Source of the DNA: Gracilaria domingensis
Taxonomy: Eukaryota > Rhodophyta > Florideophyceae > Gracilariales > Gracilariaceae
Assembly: GCA_022539475.1 (NCBI GenBank)
Contig: VCMS01000301.1
Span: 33,122 to 97,121 of the forward strand
Reading direction: 5' to 3'
Length of the DNA stretch: 64,000 bases
A program made the position numbers and the translations under genes. Positions within the stretch are counted from its first letter, which is position 1. Each line of letters opens with the position of its first letter. The notes beneath the pieces were generated by a model. That model was not told the origin of the DNA, ran no database searches, and saw nothing but the letters and a program-made list of their open reading frames with translations. Below are positions 33,339-46,009 of this stretch, one piece after another.

Positions 33339-34116
33339 TGCTCTAGCCGCGCGGAACAGAGAGACTGCTCTATCATAAAAGAAACCTCGACCTCCTCAAA
33401 GCTTTTCCATTGCTTTGTCTTCGTCGACTTGCCCTTCAATAGAAACATCTGAAGACAATCAAGAATGAAGGAAAATCCTCGGCATCCAAACATATAGCGG
33501 AGTATGGGACAGATGTGTGAGACCTATGTCACTCCAGTCTGCATATATCCTCGAAATGGGCAAGCATTCCCTCACGGGACATGAGTTGAGGGCGAACATT
33601 GGCAATCTCAGGTACTGACGGCTCTGCACTTAGTCCCAATAGTTTGGCTCATCCTTCAACAGCTTCTGTCACTCTGCAGGATCCACGTCCTGCCGGCGTC
33701 ACCCTCAACATTTATTAGAATGGCACCACACTACTATAGAGTGTATCTTGTCTGCAAACATCATTCTTCGCATGGTACTCGTGCGACTCTTGAGGTACGA
33801 AGCAACACATAACAATTTCCTTCATCCCAATGGGTCTCTCCGCATCTCTTCGTATCAGCAGCAGATTGAAGCGCCAAACTTGGCTAATCGCTTCCACTTC
33901 GGTGCCCAGTCGCTGCCAATATTGTATAGCTTTCAGACGATGCAAACATCTCAATGAAGGCACTTCTTCGTTAGGCGTCCCTTGTCAGTAATCCCTCTCT
34001 CCGTAGTAGCATCTTGTAGGCCACCATGGAAACCCATCGACTGCAATATCCCGCTCCTCCATACTCTTCACAAGGGATTCAACGTGGCGTCTACTTAACC
34101 TCCACGGATTAAATTG
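33339..34116. other. No gene recognised
   Basis: Only short frames, for example a minus frame at 33715-33963. Nothing is assignable. Confidence 0.2.
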
Positions 34117-34779
34117 NNNNNNNNNNNNNNNNNNNNNNNNNNNNNNNNNNNNNNNNNNNNNNNNNNNNNNNNNNNNNNNNNNNNNNNNNNNNNNNNNNNN
34201 NNNNNNNNNNNNNNNNNNNNNNNNNNNNNNNNNNNNNNNNNNNNNNNNNNNNNNNNNNNNNNNNNNNNNNNNNNNNNNNNNNNNNNNNNNNNNNNNNNNN
34301 NNNNNNNNNNNNNNNNNNNNNNNNNNNNNNNNNNNNNNNNNNNNNNNNNNNNNNNNNNNNNNNNNNNNNNNNNNNNNNNNNNNNNNNNNNNNNNNNNNNN
34401 NNNNNNNNNNNNNNNNNNNNNNNNNNNNNNNNNNNNNNNNNNNNNNNNNNNNNNNNNNNNNNNNNNNNNNNNNNNNNNNNNNNNNNNNNNNNNNNNNNNN
34501 NNNNNNNNNNNNNNNNNNNNNNNNNNNNNNNNNNNNNNNNNNNNNNNNNNNNNNNNNNNNNNNNNNNNNNNNNNNNNNNNNNNNNNNNNNNNNNNNNNNN
34601 NNNNNNNNNNNNNNNNNNNNNNNNNNNNNNNNNNNNNNNNNNNNNNNNNNNNNNNNNNNNNNNNNNNNNNNNNNNNNNNNNNNNNNNNNNNNNNNNNNNN
34701 NNNNNNNNNNNNNNNNNNNNNNNNNNNNNNNNNNNNNNNNNNNNNNNNNNNNNNNNNNNNNNNNNNNNNNNNNNNNNNN
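34117..34779. other. Assembly gap (663 N)
   Basis: All bases are N. Any frame crossing it is artificial. The gap lies between the oxygenase-like gene and the G-rich fold-back element, a region hard to assemble. Confidence 0.99.
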
Positions 34780-35145
34780 GATTCCTGGATATATTGTGGG
34801 AAGATCCAGGCCCTTCCGCCCGGTAAGGGTAAGACGTCTGACCGCTTCGATGATGAGAATATTATGAACCACCACAAAGACCTGGCGTCCAATTGCTTCC
34901 CGAGTGCAACTCGCTCGTAACTCTCACCACCACCAACAAGGGCTCCCCACTATCATCTTTCCTTCAGCCTCAATATCCATCTGCAGAGAAACCCGCATTC
35001 CAACCTTGCCAATAATCGATGGGCCCGCCGAGTGCGCAGGAAGTCACGCTTTGCGTACGCTTCGAACACGAGTTGGTCTCCAGTTGATGAAGCTATTGCA
35101 GTGAAAGGTGTATTATCAACAAGTACGCTGCTCTTCGACGATACA
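34780..35145. other. No gene recognised; edge of gap
   Basis: On the minus strand a frame next to the gap reads VVVHNILIIEAVRRLTLTGR, which looks coding but is cut by the gap and by a TGA near 34918. It cannot be assigned. Confidence 0.2.
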
Positions 35146-35527
35146 ACAACGAGGGCGAGCCTTTATTGGCGACCATTTACGGCTGAGGGCACCCCCGCTT
35201 TCGGCAGCTCCTCCAGCGGCACTGCCTAGGTTCTCGTCCGTGTCTGTCGGTGGGCGCTGCGCACACTGATTGTTACCTTAGAGTCGTGGAGTTCGCGCAT
35301 GATGACTCACTGGAGCAATTGTTCGCGTTCTTTCTAATCTGCTTCTTCCAAAGCTTTGGCATATAGTCAAGAGACACTCATTCACTTCCATGTACAGCCT
35401 ACTCCCGCAAATAGCACGTGGACATGCGGTTAGCCAACGACCGGCGGCCGGGAGTAGCGAAATCACTTGCGCGCGGCGTGTTTTACGGGTCCCGGAAGCC
35501 AACCGGAATGTGGCCAGAACGTGCCCG

Positions 35528-36163
35528 CGGGGGGGGTGGTCGTGTTAGGGTACCTACCCTACACGACCGACCCCCTCCCGCCCGGCGGCATTAAATACGA
35601 CATTTTTTTCAAAAAATCGCCCCAGAAAACATTGCCCGCGGGGCGGGGGGGGGTCGGGTGGGGGGGCCCGGGAGGGTGGTGGGGCGGGGGGTTGGGGGTG
35701 GCAGGGAGGGGAGGGAGACGGGGGTGTTAGGGTAGTACCCTAACACGGACCGGACCCCCCCGCCGCGGGACGTTCTGGCCAATCTTGGCACCTCCGCGAG
35801 ACCTCCCAAAACACTTCCCCCGCGCACTTCCTGTACCCACTGCGTCACTAGGCACCATTCCGTCATCTTCACCCTCCAGACACTCACCTAATATTCCGGA
35901 TGTGCACTGAGGTACCATCCGTCTTTCTCCACCTCCAGACACTCCTAATTTCCGGGATGGTGCACTGAGGTTGACCATCCCGTTCTTCTCCACCCTCCAG
36001 GAACTCCCTAATTTTCGTTATGGGCATGAGGGACGCAGTTTACAGGAAGTGCACGTTTTGGACGAAGTTTTTTGAAAAATGTGCGATTTTATGCCCGCGG
36101 GCGGGGGGGTCCGATCGTGTTAGGGCTACCTACCCTAACAAGACCGACCCCCCCCGCCCGCGG
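35528..36163. repeat. Three palindromic modules built on GTGTTAGGGTA
   Basis: At 35528-35578, 35718-35762 and 36092-36163 a G run is followed by a hairpin of the type GTGTTAGGGTA, then its inverse TACCCTAACAC, then a C run. The whole module can fold back on itself. The flanks CGGNACGTTCTGG and GAGACCTCCCAAAACAC recur after modules 2 and 3 (35768 and 36164), so the modules are copies of one longer unit. Confidence 0.65.
35831..36010. repeat. Three tandem units of about 60 bp
   Basis: The words ACTGAGGT-ACCATCC, TTCTCCACC, CTCCAG-ACTC, CTAATTTTCC and GATGTGCACTG recur about every 60 bases between the second and third G-rich modules, with small indels. Confidence 0.55.
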
Positions 36164-36485
36164 CACGTTCTGGTCACATTCCGGCGCCTTCCGGAGACCT
36201 CCCAAAACACTCCTCCCGGCACTTCCGGCAGTGATTTCGCTGCACACGCCGTCACATATATCAAACTAGAGAAAACTAGCGCTTCACACCCACTTGATCC
36301 GCGACTTTTAGCACAATACGGACCGTTGCAATAGCTCCGAATCGCGACGTGGCCGACACGCGACGCTATCGCTCCGACACGCGACGCTACGGACACGGAC
36401 GAGACTGGCAGTGCGCTGGGAGGAGCTGCCGAAAGCGGGGGTGCCCAGCGTAAGTCGCCATTTAAAGGCTCGCCTCCGTTGTTTG

Positions 36486-37389
36486 CGCTGAAGCGATGGA
36501 TTCCACCGATGTTGGAGAGGAGATACATCCTATCGACATGAGTGCTCCGCCTCCGGCGTTCCATGCATATGTCAGACTTTCTTGGTTCTTCGCGATGCTT
36601 TGGCAAACAGCGATGGAGGCCCTGATCGGCCACGGGACGTGGGGTTTAGGGGTTAATAGAGTTTCTGCGCGAGAACTATATGGATATTCCGGGGGGGGGA
36701 AGGCAAGGAAGTGTTGAGGAGGCCACTAACTCCAAGAACCTTCAGACTTGACACTGCCAACAGCTGCGACAAAGAGTGTTTGTGAATAACAAACCTTGTG
36801 GACAGCGATATTCTTGTAACGAAGCTCTGACAAAGAAGGCGGGAATGAGACCAGAGACTGCGCGATTTTTCTTTTTTTTTTTCCTGTCTTCTCTTTTTTG
36901 GCCTAGATTAAACCCTCATCCCTCTCTAAGCAACGGTCAGAATCGCGACCGATTCACCCCACAACTATTTCTCCGCTAGCCCCTCCTCCCAATTTAAAAA
37001 ACCAAAAAGGCTACACTTCTCCAGAACCAAACCTACCTCTAGCATCCTCTATTTCTTTCCCTCAAAACGAAAACGGCACCTCTCTATGGATATGGGTTAT
37101 ATTACCTACCGTGCGATGCCTGGGGTTATTTCATGACAGGAGAAAGCAGTTCTTGAAGACGACAGTGTTCATTCCACACCAACAGCTGTGAACCCATTTG
37201 AGGGTCGTTATATACTTATCATACCTCGGCCACATAATGGGAAGAGAACGACAACATCGAATATGAAGAAGAAACAACCGAAAAAGAAACGAAAGTAAAA
37301 CCATGCACATCTAGTGTAACATAACCCACGTTTACGTCGTTCTCCAAAGACAACTGTGATCGACTGGGATTCGGTATCAGTGAGGTCGT
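36486..37389. other. Upstream region of the methyltransferase locus
   Basis: A poly-T/C run lies at 36869-36900. From about 37348 to 37590 a plus frame different from the one listed next stays open and reads GFGISEVVWAWSCFAAHLGY. It might be the true 5' coding part of the methyltransferase gene in another phase, or chance. No terminal inverted repeat was identified here. Confidence 0.25.
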
Positions 37390-39842
37390 ATGGGCATGGA
37401 GTTGTTTTGCGGCTCATCTTGGATACACGAACGTTCAGCACATGGTGAAACCATACATTTACATGAATATGCAGACGTTGAAGTATACAGCGCTAGAGAC
37501 ACGGGAGTCTGGTTATGCCCGCCCAGCCAGAGTACTCGATTCAACACAAAGGATGTGCCACAGAGCAGTACTAGTGGATCGGTGGGGACCTTGAGTGATG
37601 AATGCGATACAAACCTGCGAATACTGCCTAAGGAGTTTTTGACAGACCTCGAAACCATATGCCACCCACGATAGCCTCTATAGCTTACGGGCTGATCAGA
37701 TGAGGAACTGGATAGAGTTTTCGGAGATACGGATGGATATCGTATCTAGCTCTGACTCCGGTGAGTTGCCTGCTCGATTTCAGAAGTTTTCGGAGTTGCT
37801 ATGGAAACCGATACAGGATATGCGTCATGCGGCAGGGTACCATGTCGGCATTCACGCGAAACCTGATATTGAACTGACGAAAACCCCTAAAACTTCCGGT
37901 AACGCCGAACCTTCTTCGACCAAGTCTGCCCCAACCCCACCTCGTCGAGAGTATATGAACCTCGTGAGCTCCGATAGCGACGACTTCGAGAAGCCGGTGA
38001 ATCTTGCGGAGCATGAATCTCGGGTTGCCGGTTACAACATCCAAAAGACTGGTATTGAGCCGCCCATGAAGGGGATATCCAGTCTCCTTCGAATGAATAT
38101 GGACAAGGTGTGGAAGGGGATGAGAAAGTCACACTTTGTAGCGTACAACTGTGACATGACGGACCTGAGGCACACACACGAAACGTTTGTGAATCAGAGT
38201 GAGATTTTATGGGGTGAGGCACAGCTTGTCCTAACAGACCCTCCCTTTAACTCGAAGGAAGAGGAGCAAACGGAATAGTGGTCACGATGTCTTCAGTGAG
38301 GAAGACATGATCCGTACGGCTGACTTAATAAGTTCCGCGCTTCGGTCAGGTGGGCACTTCATTATATTCTGTGCCATGGCACAGTTTCATGTTTGGCACA
38401 GGATACTTTCGGAAACGGCGAGTACGAAAGATGAAGCTGGAAGCGAAGGTAAACCAGAACTCATGCCTTCGTTTAAAGTGGATGAGAATCCACTGGTGTT
38501 CATCCGGGATCGCAGTAATGTTGGAGGGAATCCACGGAAGTTTGGGATACAGCCCGTAACGGAGTACGCCGTTCATGGGGTGAAGCGTGGATTGCGACCA
38601 TCGGAGGAAGCCAGTCTTACTCCATTTGAGGAGAACAATTTCATTCCTTCCACTTTCCCGGCTAACAGGAATGTAATTGACCGGGTGCCAAAACCGAGAG
38701 CGGGGGAGTGGTTGACATGGAAGGTACATGAGCCAGGTAGTTCAGTACCAGGTGGGCAGTACATAAAACCGAAGCAGAAGTCGAGGGAGTTGATGAAGGA
38801 GTTGATATGTCGCTTCACAAGACCGGGTGATCTTGTCATGGACATGTTCGCGGGAACTTTTTCTACGGGTATGGCGTGCCTATCGCTGACAAAGCATAGG
38901 AAGTTCTTGGGGTGCGAGAAGAATAGGCCATGCTTCAGCCATGCGAAGCACCATCTAACGACTCTTATGGCCGAAGTTATTCGCGGGGGGAAGAATGACA
39001 TCCTGGTTGAACAGGAGGTGGTGGATGCGGCTTCAACGACTTATGAACGGGTTCCACATCGGGACCGAGGTCGGCTTGAATGGGACGCTCCATTTGGTTA
39101 CCCCCAGTACCAAGTGATGCCTGGACATATTACTCAGTTCCTAGGAAGATACTGGAAGGACTGGGACTTTGTCGAGAAGTGTGGACAGCGTACTGTAGAT
39201 CTTTGCAAGGGGAAGTACCGAGGAGCTCTGAATCTTATGGATATGCATATGCTGTTGACTGTTGAAGCCAATCGCTATCGCTTACATATAGCATCTTCTA
39301 AGATTCGACATCCCCGTGCTGGTATGGGGGTGTTCACGGAACATAAGATATTGGCTGGGGAAACTATCTGTCATTTCTATGGAACTTTGGTATACACGGA
39401 TCTGACGAACCGGAAGGAAAGACACTTAACGTATGGAAGTGGCTGTCTCGGAGCAGCTCCAGTGCGGTACAAGTTGTTTTCTATGATGGTCACTGTGACT
39501 GGTACGGAGTTTCTGCACCTGGGGAACAGACCAGGACAGGCTCAGGATAGAAAGGAGAGCGAAGTGTACATTGTCCCGCCGCCTTTTTGTATCGGGGGCT
39601 ACATTAACGACGCCGGATATCATGCCGGGGATCCCGATTTATCGGCGCCCCGGTCAAACAGGACTCGAAGTGCCAATGTGCAGGTGGTGGAAGCGAAGTC
39701 CGTGATACAGTTTAAGTCAGACCTTTCTAACTATGCTCTACTTCGTTGTAGAGCAGTAAGAGATATTGAGAGGGGCGAAGAGTTGTATTTCAACTACGGA
39801 GAGCAGTACGCCTGGGACTGGGCTCTGACATTGGAGCAATAG
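37390..39842 (+). CDS. DNA amino-methyltransferase fused to SET domain
   Basis: The N-terminal half is a beta-class N6_N4_Mtase (PF01555-type). LVLTDPPFNSK carries motif IV (DPPF, the adenine-type catalytic motif). RSGGHFIIFCAM follows. Near the end of the domain GDLVMDMFAGTFSTGMACL is the AdoMet-binding FxGxG-like motif I, then FLGCEKN. Motif IV before motif I is the beta order. About 110 residues later comes a SET domain: HPRAGMGVFTEHKILAGETI, GGYINDAGY, RDIERGEELYFNYGEQYA. SET domains methylate protein lysines, often on histones. The frame shifts by one base near 38270 between DPPF and SGGHF, and another shift near 37675 separates the uncertain start region (37390-37674) from ATG 37700. 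These are either assembly errors or mild decay. I know of no described fusion of these two domains. Confidence 0.75.
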
Positions 39843-40090
39843 ATGAGTTCAGTACCGAATAGAAAGTAAATATGCTTGTGAGTGTTGCAGCTGCCTGCAA
39901 TACGCGTTGTTGTACATGTACACTGGAGCTCTTCATCTGTAACGGCGATATTTGCGACCCATTGGGCACCTCAAATTCCTAAAAAGCAGGAACTGCGGAG
40001 TCTCCCGGAATATCTGAACCATGCACCCCCCCCACCCCCTCCCCCCCCCCCCCAACAATTTCGTTTCATTACCCTGTTTATCTCCACAAC

Positions 40091-42487
40091 ATGGGTATAA
40101 CGCCGAGAAAGCGAAATAGTACGCAGCCGAACAAGAGTGGACAGAAGAAGAGAAGAGCATCGGATGATACGAATCAGGCTACAAGCACCGCACTTCCTAA
40201 ACGGAAGTCGTCCTCGACGAAGGAGAGAGTTAGTGGGCGTCCTTCTACAGGACTCTCTCGCCCATCTCGCAGCGGAGCGTCTTCCGGGATTGCGTCAAGA
40301 ATTCGTGGATCAGCGAACGATGTCGTGCCGTCAACTGCCGATAATGCAAATCGTGCATCTGTCTCTGCTCCTCAAGAAGATGAGGTAACTCGGCCCAGCG
40401 GGTCAGGACAAGAGGGCATGACAACTGGAACTGAAGAGGTTCGTATGACACCAAAACCTTCATGTCCCCGGCCGATATCGAAGACCGGAGCTACTGGGGC
40501 GCCGGTTACGCCGCCCAGTGGATCTGGACAACAAGGGACAATGACGAGAAGTCGTGAGAGCCCTAGTATATTAAGATCGTCACGTCCATCCCTGTCTTCT
40601 AGAACTGGGGCCGCTATGAATCGTATCATGCCTCGCAATGGGTCCGGACAAGGGAGAAAGACAATAAGAAATCGAGAGACAACTGATAGACGAGTTACTT
40701 TTCGACCTTCCCCTCTTTCCAGAACGGGGGCCGTTGCAGCTCGTACGAGGCCCAATTCATCTGATATACCATGCCATGGAGGAGGACAGACACGGGAGTT
40801 GGAGCTCGGAGCCGTGCCAAGGGTGGACACAGAATGCCTGCAGCCTCTCGTGTCTAAGGCTATGGCACATGAGAATAGTTCCGATAACGAAATAACACCG
40901 AATCGTGCGGCATTACCGGGGCCTGTCGCCGAAGAGGCTAGGGAAATACCGGAAGATATCCACACTGGTGTGAAATCAACCTCTATGAACAGACGTGATC
41001 TTTTAAATGAACTGAATTGCTTGAAAGAAAAGGTTAAGACGCTACAAGAGGACTTGATGGTTCGGGGAATTCTAGTGAAGGTCGCCCAAGAGCAGAGTAC
41101 GGCTTTGAAAAAGAGGCTTGAAGAGAAGGATCTAGTCATTGAAGGGCTAAGAGGGGCACTGAAACAGGAGGGAGATAGGAGTACACGTGCTGGTGAACCT
41201 GGGCAGACAGGTCGAAAGAAGCATAAAATTGAGGTGTGCGACGAGTTTCGAGGGGTTGCTCGAGCAGTATATCACAACATGCTGACGTGGGCAAGGAGAG
41301 AAACAAGTGAGCTATGGCTCGAAAGTGAGTCGCTAACCCGAAATTGGGGTAACCGTGCCGAGAAGGTGGAAGACGCAACTGAGAGTGGGGAAGGGCTTAT
41401 TGAGCCGGAGGAAGGTGGTTCATACATGGTTCCTAAAAACCCCGTGGAGCTCTTGGGCAGTTTTGGCATGTTCACACCGTCGGTAGAGGGGGGGCCAGAT
41501 GCTTTGCTGAAGAAAATGGTTGAAAGCGAGTTGAAGGAGTTGAGCTGGGAAGGTATTAGAAAAGCATCTCTTACCGACAGGTGTATACTGGAACTTTGTG
41601 CAGAAATGTGCCTTAGGGAGAGAATGCGACAGACCATGAGTGACGTCGTGGGCGTTCGTAAGAGAAATACGAGGGATTAACTATTTCTGCTCCTGGGGTA
41701 CGATCTGATTTGGAGAAGAACAAAGCTGGTAGAAGAGAATGCTGACAAACGCACAATGCAGTTGAAGGAAGCGCAGGAGAACATACTGCGTCTTGACGAA
41801 AATGGTGTACCGAACACTTCATGGTGGAGAAAAGCCCCATTTGTTCGTCTAAAGTACTCCAATGCGGACAATGTCGAGGATGTGCCGACGGAAGATCAAG
41901 ACTTGTTCTTCCGAAACCGTGTCGGGGTACAAGTACTGAAGGAGTTTAATGGGTATGATGTGGAAGACAAGGATACGGGCACCTTTTTAGATGGCACAAT
42001 ACTGTTGCTCGCACGTTTGGACGCTTGGGTGTTGACGGTTGTGAGCCTTCTAAGTACGGATGTGTCAAGGGGTGGCCAGAGACAGAAACTGTTTACAAAG
42101 AAGTTTGCCGAACCGCTATCTCTGTGTTTAAAGAATGTTCTGGGGGATGTTAGGCAACGTGTCTTGAGGACCAATTCCAGCGAGTTTCATAATTTTGGAA
42201 CGACAACGTAAGATTGGACTAAGGTTCTTGGTGATGACATGAGAGAGGCTACATTTGGATATCAAATGCCGTCGAACGGAAGACTTTACCTCACTGTGAA
42301 AGAACAATTTTTTATTGACAGTGTGAGCCGAAGATTGGGGTCTATTAGCGATTGCTTCGTTGGTGAATGCGAGGAAGGGGATATGGAGTTCAAGGAAATG
42401 GACATGAACGATTTCGGAAGTAACACAGGATCACAAGAAAAGGCACCACAAGGTGAACATGTAGAGGATGGAGCCCTTAATGTTTAA
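40091..42487 (+). CDS. Coiled-coil protein of the transposon, two in-frame TAA
   Basis: One frame of 798 codons is interrupted by TAA at 41678-41680 and 42209-42211, with no frame change. The N-terminal 100 residues are basic and Ser/Thr-rich (RKRNSTQPNKSGQKKRR, a likely nuclear signal). Residues about 101-220 are three tandem 40-residue repeats starting PSGSGQEG, PSGSGQQG and RNGSGQGR. A coiled coil follows (LLNELNCLKEKVKTLQEDL, then ALKKRLEEKDLVIEGLRGAL). The C-terminal part is globular and acidic, with KAPFVRLKYSN and FLDGTILLLARLDAWVLTVV after the first stop. The family is unknown. Its position suggests an accessory DNA-binding or transposition protein. Confidence 0.6.
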
Positions 42488-45400
42488 GGCTGTACAAGAT
42501 CAACGTGCTCAGTTGGTCCTTCATCTGAATCATGATAGAATCGATTGATGTAGAATCGGTGTTGAAACCATTGAAGTGGAGGACAAAAAGGTGGAGCAGG
42601 GTAGTTTGATCGAACAACATGGACAGTTCCCTGTAGTGCAGAAGCCGGAACCATCCCGTACCAAGGAGTTAACTCTACGATAGTCTCCGCTTTGGAATGA
42701 AGAGGGAACGGAAGAGTGTGGTTCTTTGCATCGTTTGTAGCCCACCGTAAAGATATGCATTTCAATATGTGGTCGATGTTTGTTGCGGGGGGTAAAACCT
42801 CGAAATACCGGACGAATGCCACCTCTGGTGCGGTAAGTGCAGAATCAAGGAGAGATATTCGAATCAGAGCGACTACCTGGGCAACCCAAGTCTCTGAATC
42901 TTCTCCGCTTACCAATACAGTGGAAAACTTTGGCTTTCTACTGGGACCAAATGCTGGAGAAGCGAAGACACGTTGGATGATGGGGTATTTGGGTCGTCCC
43001 AGCTTAAGTGCCTTAGAAGACGAATCGAAGTGTTCAAGAGTCGGAACGAAACCGCCTTTCACGAGGGCCGAATTCACCAGAGTTATCCTTGTCTTTTCTG
43101 GGAAGTATGTAATAGAGTGCTCATCCAGTGTTTCTTTCACGAGACTGAGGAAAGGAGGAAGGGCCTGTTCACCAATCTGATCAAGAATCGACCTTGTGTC
43201 CGTACTTGAGAACATCTATCTAACAGCAGTCCATGTTTTTGAACTGGACATACTTGAAACACAATGTTGAAGAGCTCGTAAAGTGAAAGAACGCCCTCTC
43301 ATTGCAAACCGAGGAAGCTGTGTGGAAGTTCCTGGTAAACCTGGATTACGCTGGTAAGGAGTATTGCCATTCCATTGCTTTCTAACATGTCCGTGCTCAA
43401 TGGAGCGAATAGTCTCCTCCACAGCCGTTGCTGTTCTTCTGGACGTCTTTTTGTAGTGTCTCTTAAATAGCAGGTGTGCATGTTCGTATATGCCTGCGTC
43501 GTAGTACTTGATACTTCCCAGACGGCGAATATCGTCCACGAGATGATCGAGAAGATGAAACTTCAGAGTTCCCAGTCTGGAGGGATGAAAATCCGCCAGA
43601 GTCTTTGTTGCGGAACGCTTGAAGGCTTCAATCTCCGAACTAAGACACAGGAGAGAGCTTTCAGTCCAATGCGGGTCACGATTGTATCTGAATAAGGTCG
43701 AAAGCAAGTCCGAGAACTGAGAGAAAACGGTTGTGATTGGGGCAACGTCCTGTTCTCCACAGCATATGTCAAAGAATGCTCCTCTGAAGGGGAAGACCAT
43801 GTCAAGTGCTTTGTAGTTTTTGGCCTCCAGCATTCCACGGAGACCGTGTTTCGTGAAGATACCATTCAAAGATTTGCCTTTCTCCTGCGTGGAGAAATCG
43901 ATATGTAAAACTTTGGCAGGAGAATCGCGTTCTATGGCAGCTAGAATTGCGCTTGCATGGTTGAGGAGTTGGGTGCGTATCGTTCGAAATGAACGCGATG
44001 CAGATGTTCCTATTGTGGTGCACAGGGTGTCTGACTGCAGTCTCTCGATTGTGGCCGTTTTTATCAACTTTGAGATGCCGAGATGCAAGTTCTGTAATGG
44101 TTCGAATGAGAACAGACTGTATGGAGACAATCCCGGGATCATTCCAAGGCTTACGGAAGTTTCGAGGAACGAAGGAATGAGAGATATGGAATTTGAACGC
44201 ATCAGAGTATCCGCTTGAGATCTCCTCTCCCTCGCACGACGTGGACGTCTTTCCGCCTCGTCTTTTTGTGCATGTTGCAAGATAGCTGTGTATGTCTTTC
44301 GGATGCTTTTCGTGTGCTTTTGAGAACGTCCGTTGAATGAGGTGGGAATAGGACTGCATAAAGATGAGCGAGGGGCTTTGCATCTATGACACGGGCTTTC
44401 CGTTTTGGTCCCATGAAGAATGGACAGAATGTCCTTAGCCTCAGGAATATCCGCACAATAACTTGCAAGCAGAGGATGGCACACTCGACTTAGTTTGTCT
44501 TCGCCGATGAACTGAAAACCTTCCTGCGTGAGATTTAGAATGGGCTCCAGGACTTGACGAAGAGATTCTTGAAGGATTTGCATCCTGGACTCGCGTAGAG
44601 ACTTGCTAGAAACGAATAGCATTGCGTCTGCTTCAGATGCGAAAACCTCGATCAGTGTGGTAGGGAAGTATGCCACTACTGTGAGGTCATCACGGATACA
44701 CTTACGGCGAAGCTCGTCGGAGAAGTTGAGAAATATGAGGTGAAGAGGATAGGCGGTAACCGATGTTTGCTTTAGAGTTGTTGAAGACTTATCGGTGTAT
44801 ACCTGCAGAAGACCTACGAAAGATTCACTGTAACTTATTTCTTGGGAGTACCACACTATTCTACTATCCAAAGAGCCCATGACCATTTCCTTAAGTTTTG
44901 AGGTGGCGTCTCTTGCGAGAGAGCCGGACATGGGGTGAGATATTTTCGTGGAGTGGGTCTGAGGTATAGGGTGGAAGAATGTGTTCTCTTTGTTAGCTAA
45001 CTGGAGCTGTTTCACAAGTGTCTGAACGGGGTCTCTCGTGTAGAGGGTGGCGCTGAACTTACATCCTTCTGGCGAGACAGTTCTTCGATTGAAACCGTCC
45101 TTTGAGGCGTATCGTTCGAAAATGGCGTTCTTCAGTTCTGTACAGCGCTTGGAACTTGTTATGGTCTCGTTGAATCGCTTTTGTGAGAATCGCGGGTCCC
45201 GAAGTAGCCCAATTAGCTCGTCAGCCTCACGATGACCAAGGTTGGAAGCTACTGAAGCCAGACAAACCGTGAGATAATCCATATGCAAATCACCGAGGGT
45301 CTCCTCAGAAGGCACTGGGCGGGAACTGCTTCCGTGTTCTCGCTCTAATGACGCGGGACCCGGGGAAGGAGAAACACAATGCGAAGTGTCCGGAATGGGA

Positions 45401-45645
45401 GGGGCGCACGGAGTGGGGTCGACGATGTCCTCGGACACCGGAGACCCGGGAAGGCGACAAGGGGCAGTGACCGTTTCGGAAGATGCGGGCGCGGGTGCGG
45501 AAAGCTTGAGACGCTTGCTTCTCCGAATGGGCCGGCTATTGTCGTCTTCCAGCGCTGCTTTCAGACGAAACGGGCAATGGTTGACATGCTGTTGAAGAGA
45601 TAAGAAGGGGCACCCAGGCTTCTTATGTGTACAGTAGTAGACCAT
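42484..45645 (-). CDS. Plavaka/CACTA-like transposase, one in-frame TAG
   Basis: From ATG 45645 (MVYYCTHKKPGCPF) one frame runs about 1053 codons, interrupted only by TAG at 43216-43218. The N-terminus has a C2H2-like finger (YYCTHKKPGCPF then QQHVNHCPFR). The core follows the order of Plavaka-type transposases, an RNase-H-fold group related to CACTA/KDZ elements. It has VYTDKSSTTL with YPLHLIFLNFSDELRRK, then HPLLASYCADIPEAKDI, then ESPCHRCKAPRSSL, then LQNLHLGISKLI, then KFHLLDHLVDDI and EHAHLLFKRHYKKTSRR. The acidic residues in these blocks are candidates for the catalytic triad. The part after the TAG (43215-42484) is a C-terminal domain of unknown role. The family call rests on motif order, not on a search. 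Confidence 0.65.
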
Positions 45646-46009
45646 GGGAAGAAGAAATGAACGAGAAACAACGACAAAGACTGCAAGGGAAGGGCGTCCT
45701 AAGGGAGAAGGAGGTCGAGCGACAGTCAATATCGACGTGTTGCTCAGAACGGAGAATATATTTTGAGTTTAAATCACGTGCTTTCGTTCAAAAAGGAACG
45801 TAGGTACACGTCGACCTCAACACAAGGGTGTACTTCTCGTATTATCTACCACTGGTTATAAACCTGTGGTTTCGCAACGTTGTACGCTGTACACTTGTCC
45901 AATCTCGCACAGAAAAATAAATCTCTTCCCTCCACCGCCGCCCCCGCCCGTCCGACGTCCGACCTTTTGTTACCGTCGTGATCCGTGCCATCCTCGCGTT
46001 CTACTCCGC

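Larger units (their letters stand above)
35146..36485. repeat. G-rich fold-back element with inverted ends
   Basis: About 95 bases at 35146-35244 reappear in inverted orientation at 36391-36485 with small differences (both contain GGAGCTGCCGAAAGCGGGGG on one strand). Between them lie three palindromic G-run modules (35528-35578, 35718-35762, 36092-36163) and a short tandem array (35831-36010). No transposase is inside. The structure fits a fold-back type element. Homopolymer lengths may be unreliable. Confidence 0.6.

Noticed and set aside
33985-34920. Long ORFs of 265-296 codons on both strands
   Set aside because: They run through the 663-base N gap, so their length is artificial.
35718-36163. 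TTAGGG-containing palindromes as a telomere or interstitial telomere tract
   Set aside because: There are no tandem TTAGGG arrays, only single copies inside hairpins.
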